A DNA stretch of 64,000 nucleotides from Natronolimnobius baerhuensis (GTDB lineage Archaea; Halobacteriota; Halobacteria; Halobacteriales; Natrialbaceae). The notes beneath the pieces are model-generated. The model did no database searches. It saw only the letters and a program-made list of their open reading frames with translations, and was not told where the DNA came from. Numbering within the stretch: position 1 is the first letter of the stretch; each line of letters begins with the position of its first letter. Location: positions 186,001-250,000 of the forward strand of contig NZ_MWPH01000002.1 in assembly GCF_002177135.1 (NCBI RefSeq), read 5' to 3'. Shown here piece after piece: positions 52,778 to 62,290 of this stretch. The position numbers and the translations under genes are program-made.

Positions 52778-52798
52778 CGGCCGGAAATTCGGCGGCCG
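52778..52798 (+). terminator. GC-rich hairpin after the mvk-ipk operon
   Basis: CGGCCG at 52778-52783 and CGGCCG at 52793-52798 flank a 9-base loop right after the kinase stop. No long T-run follows, so it may act as a 3' stabilising hairpin rather than a clear terminator. Confidence 0.35.
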
Positions 52799-52985
52799 AC
52801 ACGTATGCGATTCTTCTCGAGTGCGAGGAGAGACTCCATCCCGCGAGCGACTCCACTACGGAACGTGTGATTCGACCGATGGTCTCAGAGCGCCGCTATT
52901 CGTCTCCCATACCTCGTCTTACCCGCGACTTCAGGCCCTGAAGCTGTGGGGTTTACCTTACGACGCACAAAACGGAGTTCTATAT

Positions 52986-53327
52986 ATGAGCGAGGAGTGC
53001 GATGTCGAAACAATCGGCAGTGTTCTCGAAGATGCTGTTGCCCGTTCTATCCTCGTTCACGCACAGTCAGACCCCGTCTCGGCGAGCGCGCTTGCAGACC
53101 ACTGTGACGTGTCGACAGTCACGATCTATCGTCGCCTCGAAACGCTTCGCGAGCACGATTTAGTGGTTGCGTCGACCGTTCCCGAGCGTGATGGTAACCA
53201 CTACAAGGTGTACAAAACGAACGTGCGCCGACTGTCGGTCACACTTACCGAAGACGGGTTTGAACTGTCGATCGAACGCACAGACACACCGGCGGACCGG
53301 TTTACCAGACTCATCGAGGAACTGTGA
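52986..53327 (+). CDS. ArsR-like winged-helix regulator
   Basis: The 113-residue protein is a winged-helix DNA-binding protein: ARSILVHAQSDPVSASALADHCDVSTVTIYRRLETLREHDLV, with the wing at about residues 65-85. The start at 52986 is used because a frame back to 52821 is not acidic; the ATG sits in a TATATATG context. It overlaps a membrane-protein gene at its stop, so it probably regulates or cooperates with it. Confidence 0.82.
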   Translation: MSEECDVETIGSVLEDAVARSILVHAQSDPVSASALADHCDVSTVTIYRRLETLREHDLVVASTVPERDGNHYKVYKTNVRRLSVTLTEDGFELSIERTDTPADRFTRLIEEL

Positions 53328-53626
53328 GCATGATTCCAACCATCAATCTATCGTTCGAAGCCATTGTACAGAGCAGCCTGTTTGTTATCCTAACCGTGCT
53401 TGGTCTTGCGATTATCATCATCGCGTTACAGGGCTATCGCCGGAATCAGAGCCGCCCGATGCTGTTTCTCGCGCTCGGGTTTGCCGCGATCATTGTTCCC
53501 GAACTCGCGATGACGGTCATTACGAGGGTCGTCGACATCTCTCAGTTCTGGACGATTACTATCTACCAAGTAACGAACGTCTTCGCGTTTTTGAGCATCC
53601 TCTATGCGATTACGATGGAGCCCTGA
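53324..53626 (+). CDS. Three-helix membrane protein (DUF7521-like)
   Basis: The 100-residue protein has three hydrophobic helices (VILTVLGLAIIIIALQGY, PMLFLALGFAAIIVPELAMTVI and WTITIYQVTNVFAFLSILYAI). The start is GTG at 53324, overlapping the stop of the winged-helix gene, or ATG at 53330. I recall the HTH-membrane pair as a recurring haloarchaeal module (DUF7521). It may sense the membrane and signal to the HTH partner. Confidence 0.7.
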   Translation: MSMIPTINLSFEAIVQSSLFVILTVLGLAIIIIALQGYRRNQSRPMLFLALGFAAIIVPELAMTVITRVVDISQFWTITIYQVTNVFAFLSILYAITMEP

Positions 53627-53735
53627 CAGCGGTTACCCGGCTATACATAGTCTGCCCCATTTCTGTTATCACCCACAGGTTCTCCGTTTGAAGCTGTGAT
53701 AGGCGGTATTTGGATGTCTATTTCGTACACCCTCT

Positions 53736-54761
53736 ATGGCTGACTCGACAGTCGACAGCAATACCGATCCCAACCGAACCGCTGCTGGCACACTCCTGTA
53801 CGCCTCGAGCGAAACACGGTTGCGCGCGACATGGCGGGCACTCATCCCGCTCGTCGTCGCAGTTTCAGTCTATTTCGTTAGTCATCTGCTTCTCGAGAGT
53901 GCTATGGGTGCTGTCGCCGGGACGAGTACGACGGGGACGGCAACCGTTATCGCGACCGTAACCGGGCTGGCGACACTGACAGTGCTGATCGCACTGTCGG
54001 CGATCACGGGAATCGTGGTCGCTGCGCGTCTCGACCACCGATACGTTCGTAGCTACGGATTTGCGATTTCCAGTCGATGGGTCAGTGATTTCGGCGCAGG
54101 CGCACTCATTGGTGCCCTCGCCAGCGTGGGTGCAGTCGGCTATCACGTCTTGCGTGGCTACTCGACTGTCAGCGTAGAGCTGACGGGTATCGGTGTCGGT
54201 GGGACGATTCTGGCACCGGCTGTGTTGCTGGTCTTCGTCCTGTTTTATCTCAGCAACACCGCCTTCGAGGAAGTGGTCTTTCGTGCGATTCTTATTCCCA
54301 CTGCGGCCGAGGGACTCCACGCGCGCACTCTCGAGCGAACGGCGGCCGTTCTCGGTGCAATCGCGGTCAGCCTCCCGCTATTCGGGGCGATACATCTGCT
54401 CGGCGGCGGGTTCGCAGCCGTCATTACGAGCGCCGTCGGCGGTGTTCTGTTCGCAACGGCATACGTACTTACTGGACAGCTCGGACTCCCGATCGGCGTC
54501 CACTTCGGTGGGGTGGCGATTCTCTCGGTTATGCAGTCACCTGTCTCCGCTGACCCCGAACTGACGCTTCCCTCGATCGTCGTCGCCGAGTGGACCACGA
54601 CGCCGTCGCTCGCTGTCAGTGTCGAGTTGTGGATTGTTCGACTGGTAGTTGGTGTCGCCCTCATCTGCCTCTGGGTCCGCCTCCGATACGGCGACGTATC
54701 GATTGCAGATCAGGTGGTTCCCGACGATGAGACGGACTCGAGGCGGCCGATAGACAGTTAA
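53736..54761 (+). CDS. CPBP family intramembrane metalloprotease
   Basis: The 341-residue multispanning protein has the CPBP motif 1 EEVVFRAILIPTA (EExxxR) at about residue 177, motif 2 FGAIHLLGGGF and the later histidine motif GVHFGGVAIL. These provide zinc-binding and catalytic residues in the Rce1/CAAX-like family. Eight or so hydrophobic segments are present. Haloarchaeal members have unknown substrates. Confidence 0.88.
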   Translation: MADSTVDSNTDPNRTAAGTLLYASSETRLRATWRALIPLVVAVSVYFVSHLLLESAMGAVAGTSTTGTATVIATVTGLATLTVLIALSAITGIVVAARLDHRYVRSYGFAISSRWVSDFGAGALIGALASVGAVGYHVLRGYSTVSVELTGIGVGGTILAPAVLLVFVLFYLSNTAFEEVVFRAILIPTAAEGLHARTLERTAAVLGAIAVSLPLFGAIHLLGGGFAAVITSAVGGVLFATAYVLTGQLGLPIGVHFGGVAILSVMQSPVSADPELTLPSIVVAEWTTTPSLAVSVELWIVRLVVGVALICLWVRLRYGDVSIADQVVPDDETDSRRPIDS

Positions 54762-54820
54762 GTGCAACATCGCTCCGCGGGTCGAAATCGATGCCACCGC
54801 GGGTAGATGCTCACTCCAAC

Positions 54821-55594
54821 TCAACACACTCGCTCGAGAAAGTCCACGACGGCGTCGTTGAACGCACCGGGTTGCTCGAGCATCGGTAAGTGTGCTGCAT
54901 CCTCGAGTTCGGCGTACTCGCCGGCGGGAATCTCGTCTGCGAGGAACTCGTGGAACCATGGCGGTGTCAGTTGATCGTATTCGCCACAGACGGCGAGGAC
55001 CGGCACTTCGATCTCCTCGAGTTGGTCGCGAACGTCGAAGGTGTGGCAGGTTCGAAAGTCGCGGTTGGTCACGGCCTGCCCGCACTCATAGAAGCGATCT
55101 TTCGAATCGGCCTGGAGTTCCGGGGCCGGCTGGTGAAAGAGTCGATCCTCGCCGTGGAGGAACTCGACTGCCCGCTCGAAGTCGTTTGCGAGCCACGCGA
55201 GCAGATCCTCAAGGACGCCGAGTCGTGCGCCAGCACCTGTCAAGACGACGGCGTCAGGGCTGTAGGACCGCTCAAGTAGAATGTGCATGGCAACAGCACC
55301 GCCGAGAGTGGAGCCAACGAGGACGTCTGCGTCGGTGTCTTCGACGACGGCCAAGGTGTCATCGGCGTAGGCGGAAAGCGTCGAATACCCTGCAGACGCA
55401 TCGATATCGTCAGAGTCGCCGTGGCCGCTGAGGTCGACTGCTGCGAGTGGGTAGCGGTCCGCCAGACGGTGTTGAAACGACCAGACATCGTGGCGGCCGC
55501 CGCTTCCGTGGATACAACAGAGCGTCGGGCCGTTCCCGCCCTGATCGACCCAGTCATAGGCTGTCTCCCGATTGCGGTGTGATACCGTGTCCAT
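54821..55594 (-). CDS. Alpha/beta hydrolase with Thr in the nucleophile position
   Basis: The 257-residue hydrolase starts MDTVSHRNRETAYDW. It has the oxyanion loop CCIHGSGGRHDVWSF, DLSGHGDSD, and an elbow LVGSTLGGAVAM, where the normal nucleophile in GHSxGG is threonine. A late Asp in CGEYDQLTPP and His in DAAHLPMLEQP complete a normal triad. The longer start at 55891 would overlap the NYN gene in another frame and is rejected. Activity is uncertain. Confidence 0.8.
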   Translation of the reverse strand: MDTVSHRNRETAYDWVDQGGNGPTLCCIHGSGGRHDVWSFQHRLADRYPLAAVDLSGHGDSDDIDASAGYSTLSAYADDTLAVVEDTDADVLVGSTLGGAVAMHILLERSYSPDAVVLTGAGARLGVLEDLLAWLANDFERAVEFLHGEDRLFHQPAPELQADSKDRFYECGQAVTNRDFRTCHTFDVRDQLEEIEVPVLAVCGEYDQLTPPWFHEFLADEIPAGEYAELEDAAHLPMLEQPGAFNDAVVDFLERVC

Positions 55595-55676
55595 AGGTAC
55601 TCGAACGAGAGGTGTCGGCATAAAGACTCGAGTCGGTTCACACGGTGTGGGCTGTCTCACCAACGCGCAAGACGAG

Positions 55677-56141
55677 TTACTCCTCGATTGTGACCGCCTT
55701 GTCCGCCGCGTTCCGGAGGGCATCCGAGCGACCGTACGATCCCGGTGCAATTGCAATTGTTTCGATTCCTGTGGTACCCGCGTGCTCGAGGACTGGCTTG
55801 AAATCCGTATCTCTCGAGACGATTGCGAGGCGGTCGATGGTGCCGGCACTCCCGAGGGCAGTGGCGTCGACCGCGAGTTTGACGTCGACATCGCCGCTCG
55901 TGACGATCACTTCGAAGCCGCGGGCTTCAGCGGCCTGGATGAGTCCCGGTGTGGCGTGTTCGTCGAGATAGAGCCGGATAACGCCGACGCGGCCCAGATC
56001 CTGGGCGACAGCTCGAAGCTCATCGAGATCAACATCAAACTCTTCTCGGAGGACGTTCGGTCCGTCCACGAAGAGACCGACCGAGGGTGGCGACTGCGTT
56101 TCCGCCTCGAGACCGAGACGGGAACGAACCTGATCAAACAT
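55677..56141 (-). CDS. NYN (PIN-like) nuclease domain protein
   Basis: The 154-residue protein has the NYN-type core: SVGLFVDGPNVLREEFDVDL at the start (catalytic Asp in FVDGPN), VIVTSGDVDVKLAVDA and IDRLAIVSRDTDFKPVLE. These acidic residues bind metal in the PIN-like fold. The family is related to the archaeal TIGR00288/LabA-like proteins. It is probably an RNase-like protein of unknown role. Confidence 0.83.
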   Translation of the reverse strand: MFDQVRSRLGLEAETQSPPSVGLFVDGPNVLREEFDVDLDELRAVAQDLGRVGVIRLYLDEHATPGLIQAAEARGFEVIVTSGDVDVKLAVDATALGSAGTIDRLAIVSRDTDFKPVLEHAGTTGIETIAIAPGSYGRSDALRNAADKAVTIEE

Positions 56142-56500
56142 GCCGAGAAGTTGCCGGGGCCGAGAGATAGGTGTGACGGAACGGCCGTCACCGTCCCGCT
56201 TGAGCCACGGCCCGCGCGCCAGATTCAGTACTCAAAATCGCCAGAGTGAGGCGTTCTATTGACTCCTGAGAATCTGCGTTACAGCGATACAGTCCACTGT
56301 GAACATGACACACATGTCGAGGAAACCCTTGCCGGGTTTTGTCGGGGAACTGACGTCGTATAGAGACCGACGTGTACAGAGTCACGCTTTATTACTGATT
56401 TATTTCTCATTCTAGACGTCTAGTTCGAATAATACGCCGAATAAATACACTCAAGTTCGATAAACGTTTACTACATTCAGGTTTTGATGACTTTCGTCTC
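56142..56500 (+). other. Gene-free region upstream of the subtilisin-like protease
   Basis: These 359 bases hold a small perfect hairpin AAACCC-ttgcc-GGGTTT (56323-56339) followed by TTTGTCGG. They also hold an AT-rich stretch (56385-56480) with several TATA-like runs; GTTTACTAC at about 56467-56475 is centred 30 bases before the protease ATG. No coding frame appears real. Confidence 0.5.
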
Positions 56501-58939
56501 ATGGCACAGAACGATCCCCATGATGGGGAGGCTCACGACGACACCGAATACAACCGCCGCTCATTTCTGACGGGTGCCGGGTCGGCTTCGATGGCCGGCT
56601 TACTCGCATCGACTGGCCTCGTCAGTGCCGACGACGATGGGCGCGACCCCGGTCCGAAAGAAGACGAACTGCTCATCGGTATCTCCCCGTCTGTCTCAGA
56701 TATCGAAGCCGAAGTCGGTCCCGAAATTCCCGGCGACGCCTGGATCGAACACACGAACGAGACGATCCACTACGCGGTCATCTCACTTCCCGAATCAACG
56801 CCCGAGTCAGCACGCAAAACGATCATCGACACGCTCGAGGGCATCGACCAGATCGAGTACGTCGAAGAAAACGCCACGCTCGAGGCGCTTGCGACGCCAA
56901 ATGACCCCTACTACGGTCAACAACATGCACCACAGCAGGTCAACTGCGAACAGGCCTGGGAGACGACACTCGGCAGCGACGACGTCGTTATCTCGATTGT
57001 CGACCAGGGCATTCAGTACGATCATCCAGTGCTGGCCGACAATATGGACGACAGCGTCTCGAACCACGGCAACGTCTTCGTCGGCCGTGGCAGCGACCCC
57101 TACCCGGTCGCTGGCGACGAACAACACGGCACTCACGTCGGCGGGATTGCTGCTGCCGGGACGAACAATGGCACCGGCCACGCCGGAATCAGCAACTGCT
57201 CGCTGCTCTCCGCTCGAGCGCTCGACCGAAGCGGTCGCGGGTCGCTCTCGGACATCGCCGATGCGATCCAGTGGTCAGTCGACGCCGGCGCAGACGTAAT
57301 TAACCTCTCGCTGGGTTCCTCGAGCAGTTTCCGCACGCTCGCATCGGCCTGCCGGTACGCCGCGAACAACGACGTGTTGCTCGTCGGTGCAGCCGGGAAT
57401 TCGGGTTCTTACGGCGTCATGTACCCAGCAGCCTACGACGAAGTTGTCGCGGTGTCCGCACTGAACAGCAACAACTCGCGCTCGTCGTTCTCGAACTACG
57501 GCCCCGATATTGACCTCGCCGCGCCCGGTTCGCGTCTCATCTCTGCGGTTCCCTGGGACAACTACACCAGAATGTCGGGCACGTCGATGGCAGCACCCGT
57601 TGTCGCCGGCGTTGCCGGACTGGTCTTATCGGCCTATACCGACCTCTCCGGGACCGAACTGCGCAACCACCTGCAGTCGACAGCGGTCGACGTTGGACTC
57701 TCTGCGAACGCACAGGGCGACGGCCGCGTCGATGCTGGGCAAGCCGTCACGACCGTTCCCGAGGGATACGACGGAGAGACACCGGATAGCGGGAACGAAG
57801 ACGAGGAAGACGAATCCGACGATGACGACGAACAGGACGAACAATCGGGTCGTCTCCTCGCGTTCATCACGGACCCAGACGCCAGAAACGCAGGCTACGA
57901 GTTCACGGCGGAGGGTACTGTCGAATTCGCCGAGGCTCCCTACGAGAGCCCATCCGGCGGCTCTATCGAGGGTGGAACGTACTCCGGCGAGGACTTCATC
58001 GACGAGGACGGCGACACCGTCCACGCCGGCGGCATTACCGGCGGCGGCCACGGCGATGCCTTCCGCGTCGACGGTGCAGTCATCGATATCGACCTCGAGC
58101 AGTCCGATGTCATGTGGATCGAACTCGACGGCGAGGAGATGAGTGTCGAGGAAGTCATCGAGGAAACTGGTGGGAGCGACGACGATGACGATGCTGTCGA
58201 CCCCATAGAGCGACTCCTTGCGTTTATCACGGATCCAAACGCCAGCAACGCCGGCTACGAGTTCACGGCGGCCGGTCCCGTCGAGTTCACCGACGCGCCG
58301 TACGAGAGTCCGTCCGGCGGGTCGATTGAAGGTGGCACCTACACGAGCGAGGACTTCATCGACGACGACAGTGATCCAGTCCACGCCGGCGGAATCACTG
58401 GTGGCGGCCACGGTGACTCGTTCACTGTGACCGGGCCGATCCACTCACTTGACCTCGAGCAACCCGACGTGATGTGGGTCGAACTCGATGGCGAGGAACT
58501 GACACCGGACGAAATCATCGACGAAACTGGCGGCGACGGTGGCGAAAACGAACCCGAGGACGGAGACGAAGACGAGGACGAGCCAGATGAAGACGATAGC
58601 GATGACGAGCCCCGCTGTGGCACCGAAACCGACGGTGCAGCAGCCGAGGGAGAACTCGAGGGCAACTGGTGGGGCGACAGCGACGACTACACGTACGCGC
58701 TGCGAACGGCGAACCCCTGTGGCGTGACGATCACGCTCGAGAGTTCCGGCGACGCTGCGGTCACACTCTACGTAAATACTGACGGCAGTGTGCCGGATCG
58801 GTGGTCCTACGAGGAGTCGCTATCTGCGGACGGCGAACTCACCCTCGACCTCGAGGGCGACGAGCATCTCGGACTGCGAGTACACGCAAGCAGTGGCAGC
58901 GCCACCTACGCGTTCGAAATCGAAGAACGCGGTCGGTAA
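56501..58939 (+). CDS. Secreted subtilisin-like (S8) protease with duplicated module
   Basis: The 812-residue preproprotein starts with a Tat signal (NRRSFLTGAGSASMAG), then an I9-like prodomain at about 50-130. The catalytic domain (about 130-430) has Asp in ISIVDQGIQ, His in HGTHVGGI and Ser in MSGTSMAAP. After an acidic linker come two similar modules of about 105 residues (about 450-555 and 570-675), beginning RLLAFITDP and containing ESPSGGSIEGGTY and HAGGITGGGHGD. A second acidic linker and a C-terminal PPC-like beta domain (about 710-812) finish it. It is a halolysin-type extracellular enzyme. Confidence 0.9.
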   Translation: MAQNDPHDGEAHDDTEYNRRSFLTGAGSASMAGLLASTGLVSADDDGRDPGPKEDELLIGISPSVSDIEAEVGPEIPGDAWIEHTNETIHYAVISLPESTPESARKTIIDTLEGIDQIEYVEENATLEALATPNDPYYGQQHAPQQVNCEQAWETTLGSDDVVISIVDQGIQYDHPVLADNMDDSVSNHGNVFVGRGSDPYPVAGDEQHGTHVGGIAAAGTNNGTGHAGISNCSLLSARALDRSGRGSLSDIADAIQWSVDAGADVINLSLGSSSSFRTLASACRYAANNDVLLVGAAGNSGSYGVMYPAAYDEVVAVSALNSNNSRSSFSNYGPDIDLAAPGSRLISAVPWDNYTRMSGTSMAAPVVAGVAGLVLSAYTDLSGTELRNHLQSTAVDVGLSANAQGDGRVDAGQAVTTVPEGYDGETPDSGNEDEEDESDDDDEQDEQSGRLLAFITDPDARNAGYEFTAEGTVEFAEAPYESPSGGSIEGGTYSGEDFIDEDGDTVHAGGITGGGHGDAFRVDGAVIDIDLEQSDVMWIELDGEEMSVEEVIEETGGSDDDDDAVDPIERLLAFITDPNASNAGYEFTAAGPVEFTDAPYESPSGGSIEGGTYTSEDFIDDDSDPVHAGGITGGGHGDSFTVTGPIHSLDLEQPDVMWVELDGEELTPDEIIDETGGDGGENEPEDGDEDEDEPDEDDSDDEPRCGTETDGAAAEGELEGNWWGDSDDYTYALRTANPCGVTITLESSGDAAVTLYVNTDGSVPDRWSYEESLSADGELTLDLEGDEHLGLRVHASSGSATYAFEIEERGR

Positions 58940-59052
58940 CCGGACTCGAGCGCTCGCGTCACCTATTTATGACAGAGAGTCGACTCGAGAAGCGGCGATA
59001 GCAGCACTGGCCGACGAAAAGACATTACTATCCCGGGAGTGTCCACCCGACT

Positions 59053-60207
59053 ATGCCGCTTCAGACGCCGCCGTTACGTGGGATCCACGACGAGCGTGGA
59101 GCGAAGTTTACGGAGTTTGGCGGCTGGGATATGCCTGTCGAGTTCGATTCGATCCGAACGGAACACGCAGCCGTTCGTGAGGACGCCGGCATCTTCGATG
59201 TCTCGCATATGGGCCAGATTCACGTTACCGGCCCCGACGCGACGGCGTTGATGCAACGGCTCACCACGAACGACGTGAGCGAACTCGCAATTGGGGACTC
59301 CCAGTACGCGACGATCACCGACGAGGACGGCACCATCATCGACGATACCGTCATCTATCGGCTGCCAAACGAGGATAACGGGTCTCCCGTCGACACAAGC
59401 AGTGTCGCCGAAAGCGACGGCAACGACCTCGAGGGAGAGCCAACGTATCTGTTCGTGCCAAACGCCGGGACCGACGAGGCGACTCACCAGCGCTGGATCG
59501 ACTACCGCAACGAGTGGGACCTCGAGGCGACCGTCGATAACCGCACCGACGAGTACGCAATGTTCGCGGTCCAGGGCCCGAACGCCGTCGAACTGGTCGC
59601 TGACGTCACCGACGATCCGGTCACGGATCTCTCGCGATTCGAGGCGACCAACGCAACCATCGACGGCGTCGACTGCTGGATTGCTCGTACGGGCTACACT
59701 GGCGAGGATGGATTCGAGCTGATCGTTCCCGAAACTGAGGCCGAATCGATCTGGGCGCAGTTTGACTGCCAGCCATGCGGACTCGGCGCACGCGATACGC
59801 TGCGCATCGAAGCAGGCTTGCTCCTTGCAGGCCAGGACTTCGACCACGAATCCGACCCAAGAACGCCCTACGAAGCCGGCATCGGCTTCACCGTCGACCT
59901 CGAGACCGAGTTCATCGGCCGCGACGCCTTAGCGCAAGTCAAGGCGGACGGCCTCGAGGAGCAACTCGTTGGCTTCGAGTTGATCGACCGTGGGGTCCCC
60001 CGCCACGGCTACGACATCACGAACACGGAGAGTCGGGTCATCGGCACCGTAACGAGTGGAACAATGAGCCCAACGCTCGAGCAGGCACTCGGGCTTGGGT
60101 ACGTGCCGGTCGAGTACGCAGAACCGGGGACGACCCTGCAGGTCGTCGTCCGCGGCCAGTCGAAAAAGGCAAGAGTTGAACCACTACCCTTCATCGAAAC
60201 CCAATAA
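59053..60207 (+). CDS. gcvT: Glycine cleavage system T protein (aminomethyltransferase)
   Basis: The 384-residue T protein transfers the methylene group from the H-protein lipoyl arm to tetrahydrofolate and releases ammonia. Recognised are [56 protein letters not shown] and [18 protein letters not shown] haloarchaeal acidic insert lies at about residues 108-130. A TATA-like ATTACTAT is centred 26 bases before the ATG, supporting a leaderless start. gcvH follows at the stop. Confidence 0.95.
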   Translation: MPLQTPPLRGIHDERGAKFTEFGGWDMPVEFDSIRTEHAAVREDAGIFDVSHMGQIHVTGPDATALMQRLTTNDVSELAIGDSQYATITDEDGTIIDDTVIYRLPNEDNGSPVDTSSVAESDGNDLEGEPTYLFVPNAGTDEATHQRWIDYRNEWDLEATVDNRTDEYAMFAVQGPNAVELVADVTDDPVTDLSRFEATNATIDGVDCWIARTGYTGEDGFELIVPETEAESIWAQFDCQPCGLGARDTLRIEAGLLLAGQDFDHESDPRTPYEAGIGFTVDLETEFIGRDALAQVKADGLEEQLVGFELIDRGVPRHGYDITNTESRVIGTVTSGTMSPTLEQALGLGYVPVEYAEPGTTLQVVVRGQSKKARVEPLPFIETQ

Positions 60208-60584
60208 TGAGCTTCGACATCCCTGAGGACCGACAGTATCTTGAATCGCACGAGTGGGCACACGAAACCGACGGCATCGTCCGCGTGGGAATTAGCGACT
60301 TCGCACAGGACGAACTCGGCGACGTGGTTTTCGTCGAACTCCCCGACGAGGGCGACAGCGTCACCCAGAACGAGGAGTTCGGCGTCGTCGAATCGATCAA
60401 AGCCGTCTCAGACCTCTACGCGCCCGTCAGCGGCGAGGTCGTCGCCGTCAACGAGGACCTGTTCAACGCCCCCGAACTGGTCAACGAAGACCCCTTCGGC
60501 GAGGGCTGGATGCTCGAGATCGACCCCGACGACGACCTCGAGGAATTGCTCTCGGCTGGCGAGTACGAAGACCAGATCGCCTAA
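60207..60584 (+). CDS. gcvH: Glycine cleavage system H protein
   Basis: The 125-residue lipoyl carrier has the lipoylation site Lys65 in [14 protein letters not shown]. It carries the methylamine group between P, T and L proteins. Its ATG overlaps the gcvT stop (TAATG). gcvP does not follow here. Confidence 0.96.
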   Translation: MSFDIPEDRQYLESHEWAHETDGIVRVGISDFAQDELGDVVFVELPDEGDSVTQNEEFGVVESIKAVSDLYAPVSGEVVAVNEDLFNAPELVNEDPFGEGWMLEIDPDDDLEELLSAGEYEDQIA

Positions 60585-60604
60585 GACGACACAATCGGTG
60601 GTAT

Positions 60605-60616
60605 ATCTATATAGAT
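60605..60616 (+). promoter_or_regulatory. ATCTATATAGAT palindrome upstream of the gene at 60675
   Basis: A perfect 12-base palindrome, 59 bases before the ATG of the membrane protein. A related CTATATAGAT precedes pstS at 61170-61179, and both promoters go on to GAATCGCTTTT. The likeness suggests common control. Confidence 0.5.
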
Positions 60617-60674
60617 TCGCGCGGAGTCGCCAAAGAGACGAATCGCTTTTCTCGGTTGGGTCGAAACACCGACT

Positions 60675-61016
60675 ATGACCGACGCGTCGTCGGATGGCGT
60701 CAGCAGACTCGGAAAGTCCGGCATTGGCGTTATCTGTGGCGGGATTCTGTTGCTCGGCGGCGCATCCGTTCTCTCGTTTCCAGTCGTGTCGGCGCTCATT
60801 GTCATCGGTGGACTCGCCGTTCTCTTCTCTCGGTCGGGAGTCGATGCGACACAGGCTGGCATCGGATTAGCTGCTGTCGGTGGAATCGGCCTCCTCGAGT
60901 CAACAACAGCACTCGGGTTCGGGGTTGGACCGATGGTACTCGGCGTGTTTGCCATCGTGTTTGGTGTATTCGATATCCTCGCCAGTGTCGTGTTACGGTC
61001 GGTTCGTCCTACGTAA
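60675..61016 (+). CDS. Membrane protein of unknown function
   Basis: The 113-residue protein has four hydrophobic segments after a short acidic N-terminus (GIGVICGGILLLGGASVLSF, ALIVIGGLAVLF, AGIGLAAVGGIGLLE and VLGVFAIVFGVFDILASVVL). A TATA-like GCTTTT stretch is centred 27 bases upstream of its ATG. It shares a promoter pattern with pstS, so a link to phosphate supply is inferred, not shown. Confidence 0.65.
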   Translation: MTDASSDGVSRLGKSGIGVICGGILLLGGASVLSFPVVSALIVIGGLAVLFSRSGVDATQAGIGLAAVGGIGLLESTTALGFGVGPMVLGVFAIVFGVFDILASVVLRSVRPT

Positions 61017-61149
61017 CACATACGGGGATGGTCCCAAGAGACACACGGTGAGTCTGAAACTGAGAGCGAGCCACAAAGAGAGGTGTGTATTGGGGTCTAT
61101 TGTGTCGAACATAGCTCTCTATCGGTATACAGCAGACTATTGCTAAATC

Positions 61150-61197
61150 TATATACTTATGCCATAGACTATATAGATATTAGAATCGCTTTTATGT
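61150..61197 (+). promoter_or_regulatory. pstS promoter with repeated CTATATA motifs
   Basis: CTATATA at 61150-61156 and CTATATAGAT at 61170-61179 are 20 bases apart, about two helical turns. A TATA-like CTTTTATG (61190-61197) is centred 27 bases before the ATG at 61220. The arrangement looks like an operator upstream of a leaderless promoter. Confidence 0.55.
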
Positions 61198-61219
61198 GCC
61201 CTCTGGAAAGGATCGAGTG

Positions 61220-62257
61220 ATGGCACCCAGCCAACACCCAGCGGGGGACAAGATGACGCGAAGATCGGCGATTGCAACGGTCGGGAGCGTCGGTGCGTTG
61301 AGTCTGGCCGGCTGTTTTGGAAGTGATGACAGCGGCCTCTCAGGGGAGATTCAGGCATCGGGATCGAACACCGTCGCGCCGATCACGCAGATTGCGGCGG
61401 AGGACTTCGAAACCGAGTACGGCGGCGTCGCGGTCAACGTCGAACCCGAAGGAACCGGCGCGGGCTTCCAGGAGTTCTGCCGGGGTAACTCAGCGTTCCA
61501 GAGTGCAAGCCGAGAGATCACCGAAGAGGAAATCGACCTCTGTGGCGAGAACGACATCGAGTACACCAGCTACACCGTCGGCCAGGACACGCTCGCGGTC
61601 GGGGTCAACGAGGACAACGACTGGTGTGACCAAATCACGCTCGAGGAACTCAACATGATCTGGGAGTTCCAGTCCGACGTCGAACAGTGGAGCGACGTCC
61701 GCGACGAGTGGCCCGACGAGGACATCGCACTACACGGACGGGACTCGGCGTCGGGGACGTTCGACTACTTCACCGGAAGCATCAACGGCGAGATGGGCAA
61801 CATCCGCGACGACTACTCCGCGACGAGCCAGACCGACGAGATCTGGAACGCCGTCGACGACAACGAGTGGGCCCTCGGCTGGGGTGGTGTCGGCCACCTT
61901 CGGAGCCTACAGGACGCCGGCGGGACGCTCCAGACCGTCGATGTCGAGAGCAACCACCCCGACTACGAAGGCGAATTCTTCCCGCCCGAGGAACAGTACA
62001 TCGCAGAAGGGCAGTACTCGCCGCTTGCCCGGCCGCTCTTTTTCTACTTTAATCACGCCTCCCTCGAGGAGGAACCGGACCTTATCGGCTCGTTTGCCCG
62101 CTTCTACATCAACAACCAGCATCAGTTCGCCGAGGAGGTCGGCTTCTACCGGGCGCCCGACGAGCACATCGTCGAGAACCACGACCAACTCGAGTCGGTG
62201 CTCGAAGAGATCGGCGAAGACCCCGATGACCTCACCGTCGAGCGACAGGATCCCTGA
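61220..62257 (+). CDS. pstS: Phosphate ABC transporter substrate-binding lipoprotein
   Basis: The protein of 345 residues has a Tat-type signal (MTRRSAIATVGSVGALSLAGC) with lipobox LAGC, preceded by an 11-residue extension. The PstS fold follows: IQASGSNTVAPITQIAAEDFE, the phosphate-contact GTGAGFQEFC and RDSASGTFDYF. The ATG at 61220 is favoured by the TATA distance; the ATG at 61253 would be the classical signal-peptide start. It is the first gene of a pst operon. Confidence 0.93.
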   Translation: MAPSQHPAGDKMTRRSAIATVGSVGALSLAGCFGSDDSGLSGEIQASGSNTVAPITQIAAEDFETEYGGVAVNVEPEGTGAGFQEFCRGNSAFQSASREITEEEIDLCGENDIEYTSYTVGQDTLAVGVNEDNDWCDQITLEELNMIWEFQSDVEQWSDVRDEWPDEDIALHGRDSASGTFDYFTGSINGEMGNIRDDYSATSQTDEIWNAVDDNEWALGWGGVGHLRSLQDAGGTLQTVDVESNHPDYEGEFFPPEEQYIAEGQYSPLARPLFFYFNHASLEEEPDLIGSFARFYINNQHQFAEEVGFYRAPDEHIVENHDQLESVLEEIGEDPDDLTVERQDP

Positions 62258-62290
62258 CGCGGCCGCTGAACAGTTCACCAATCCATACCC

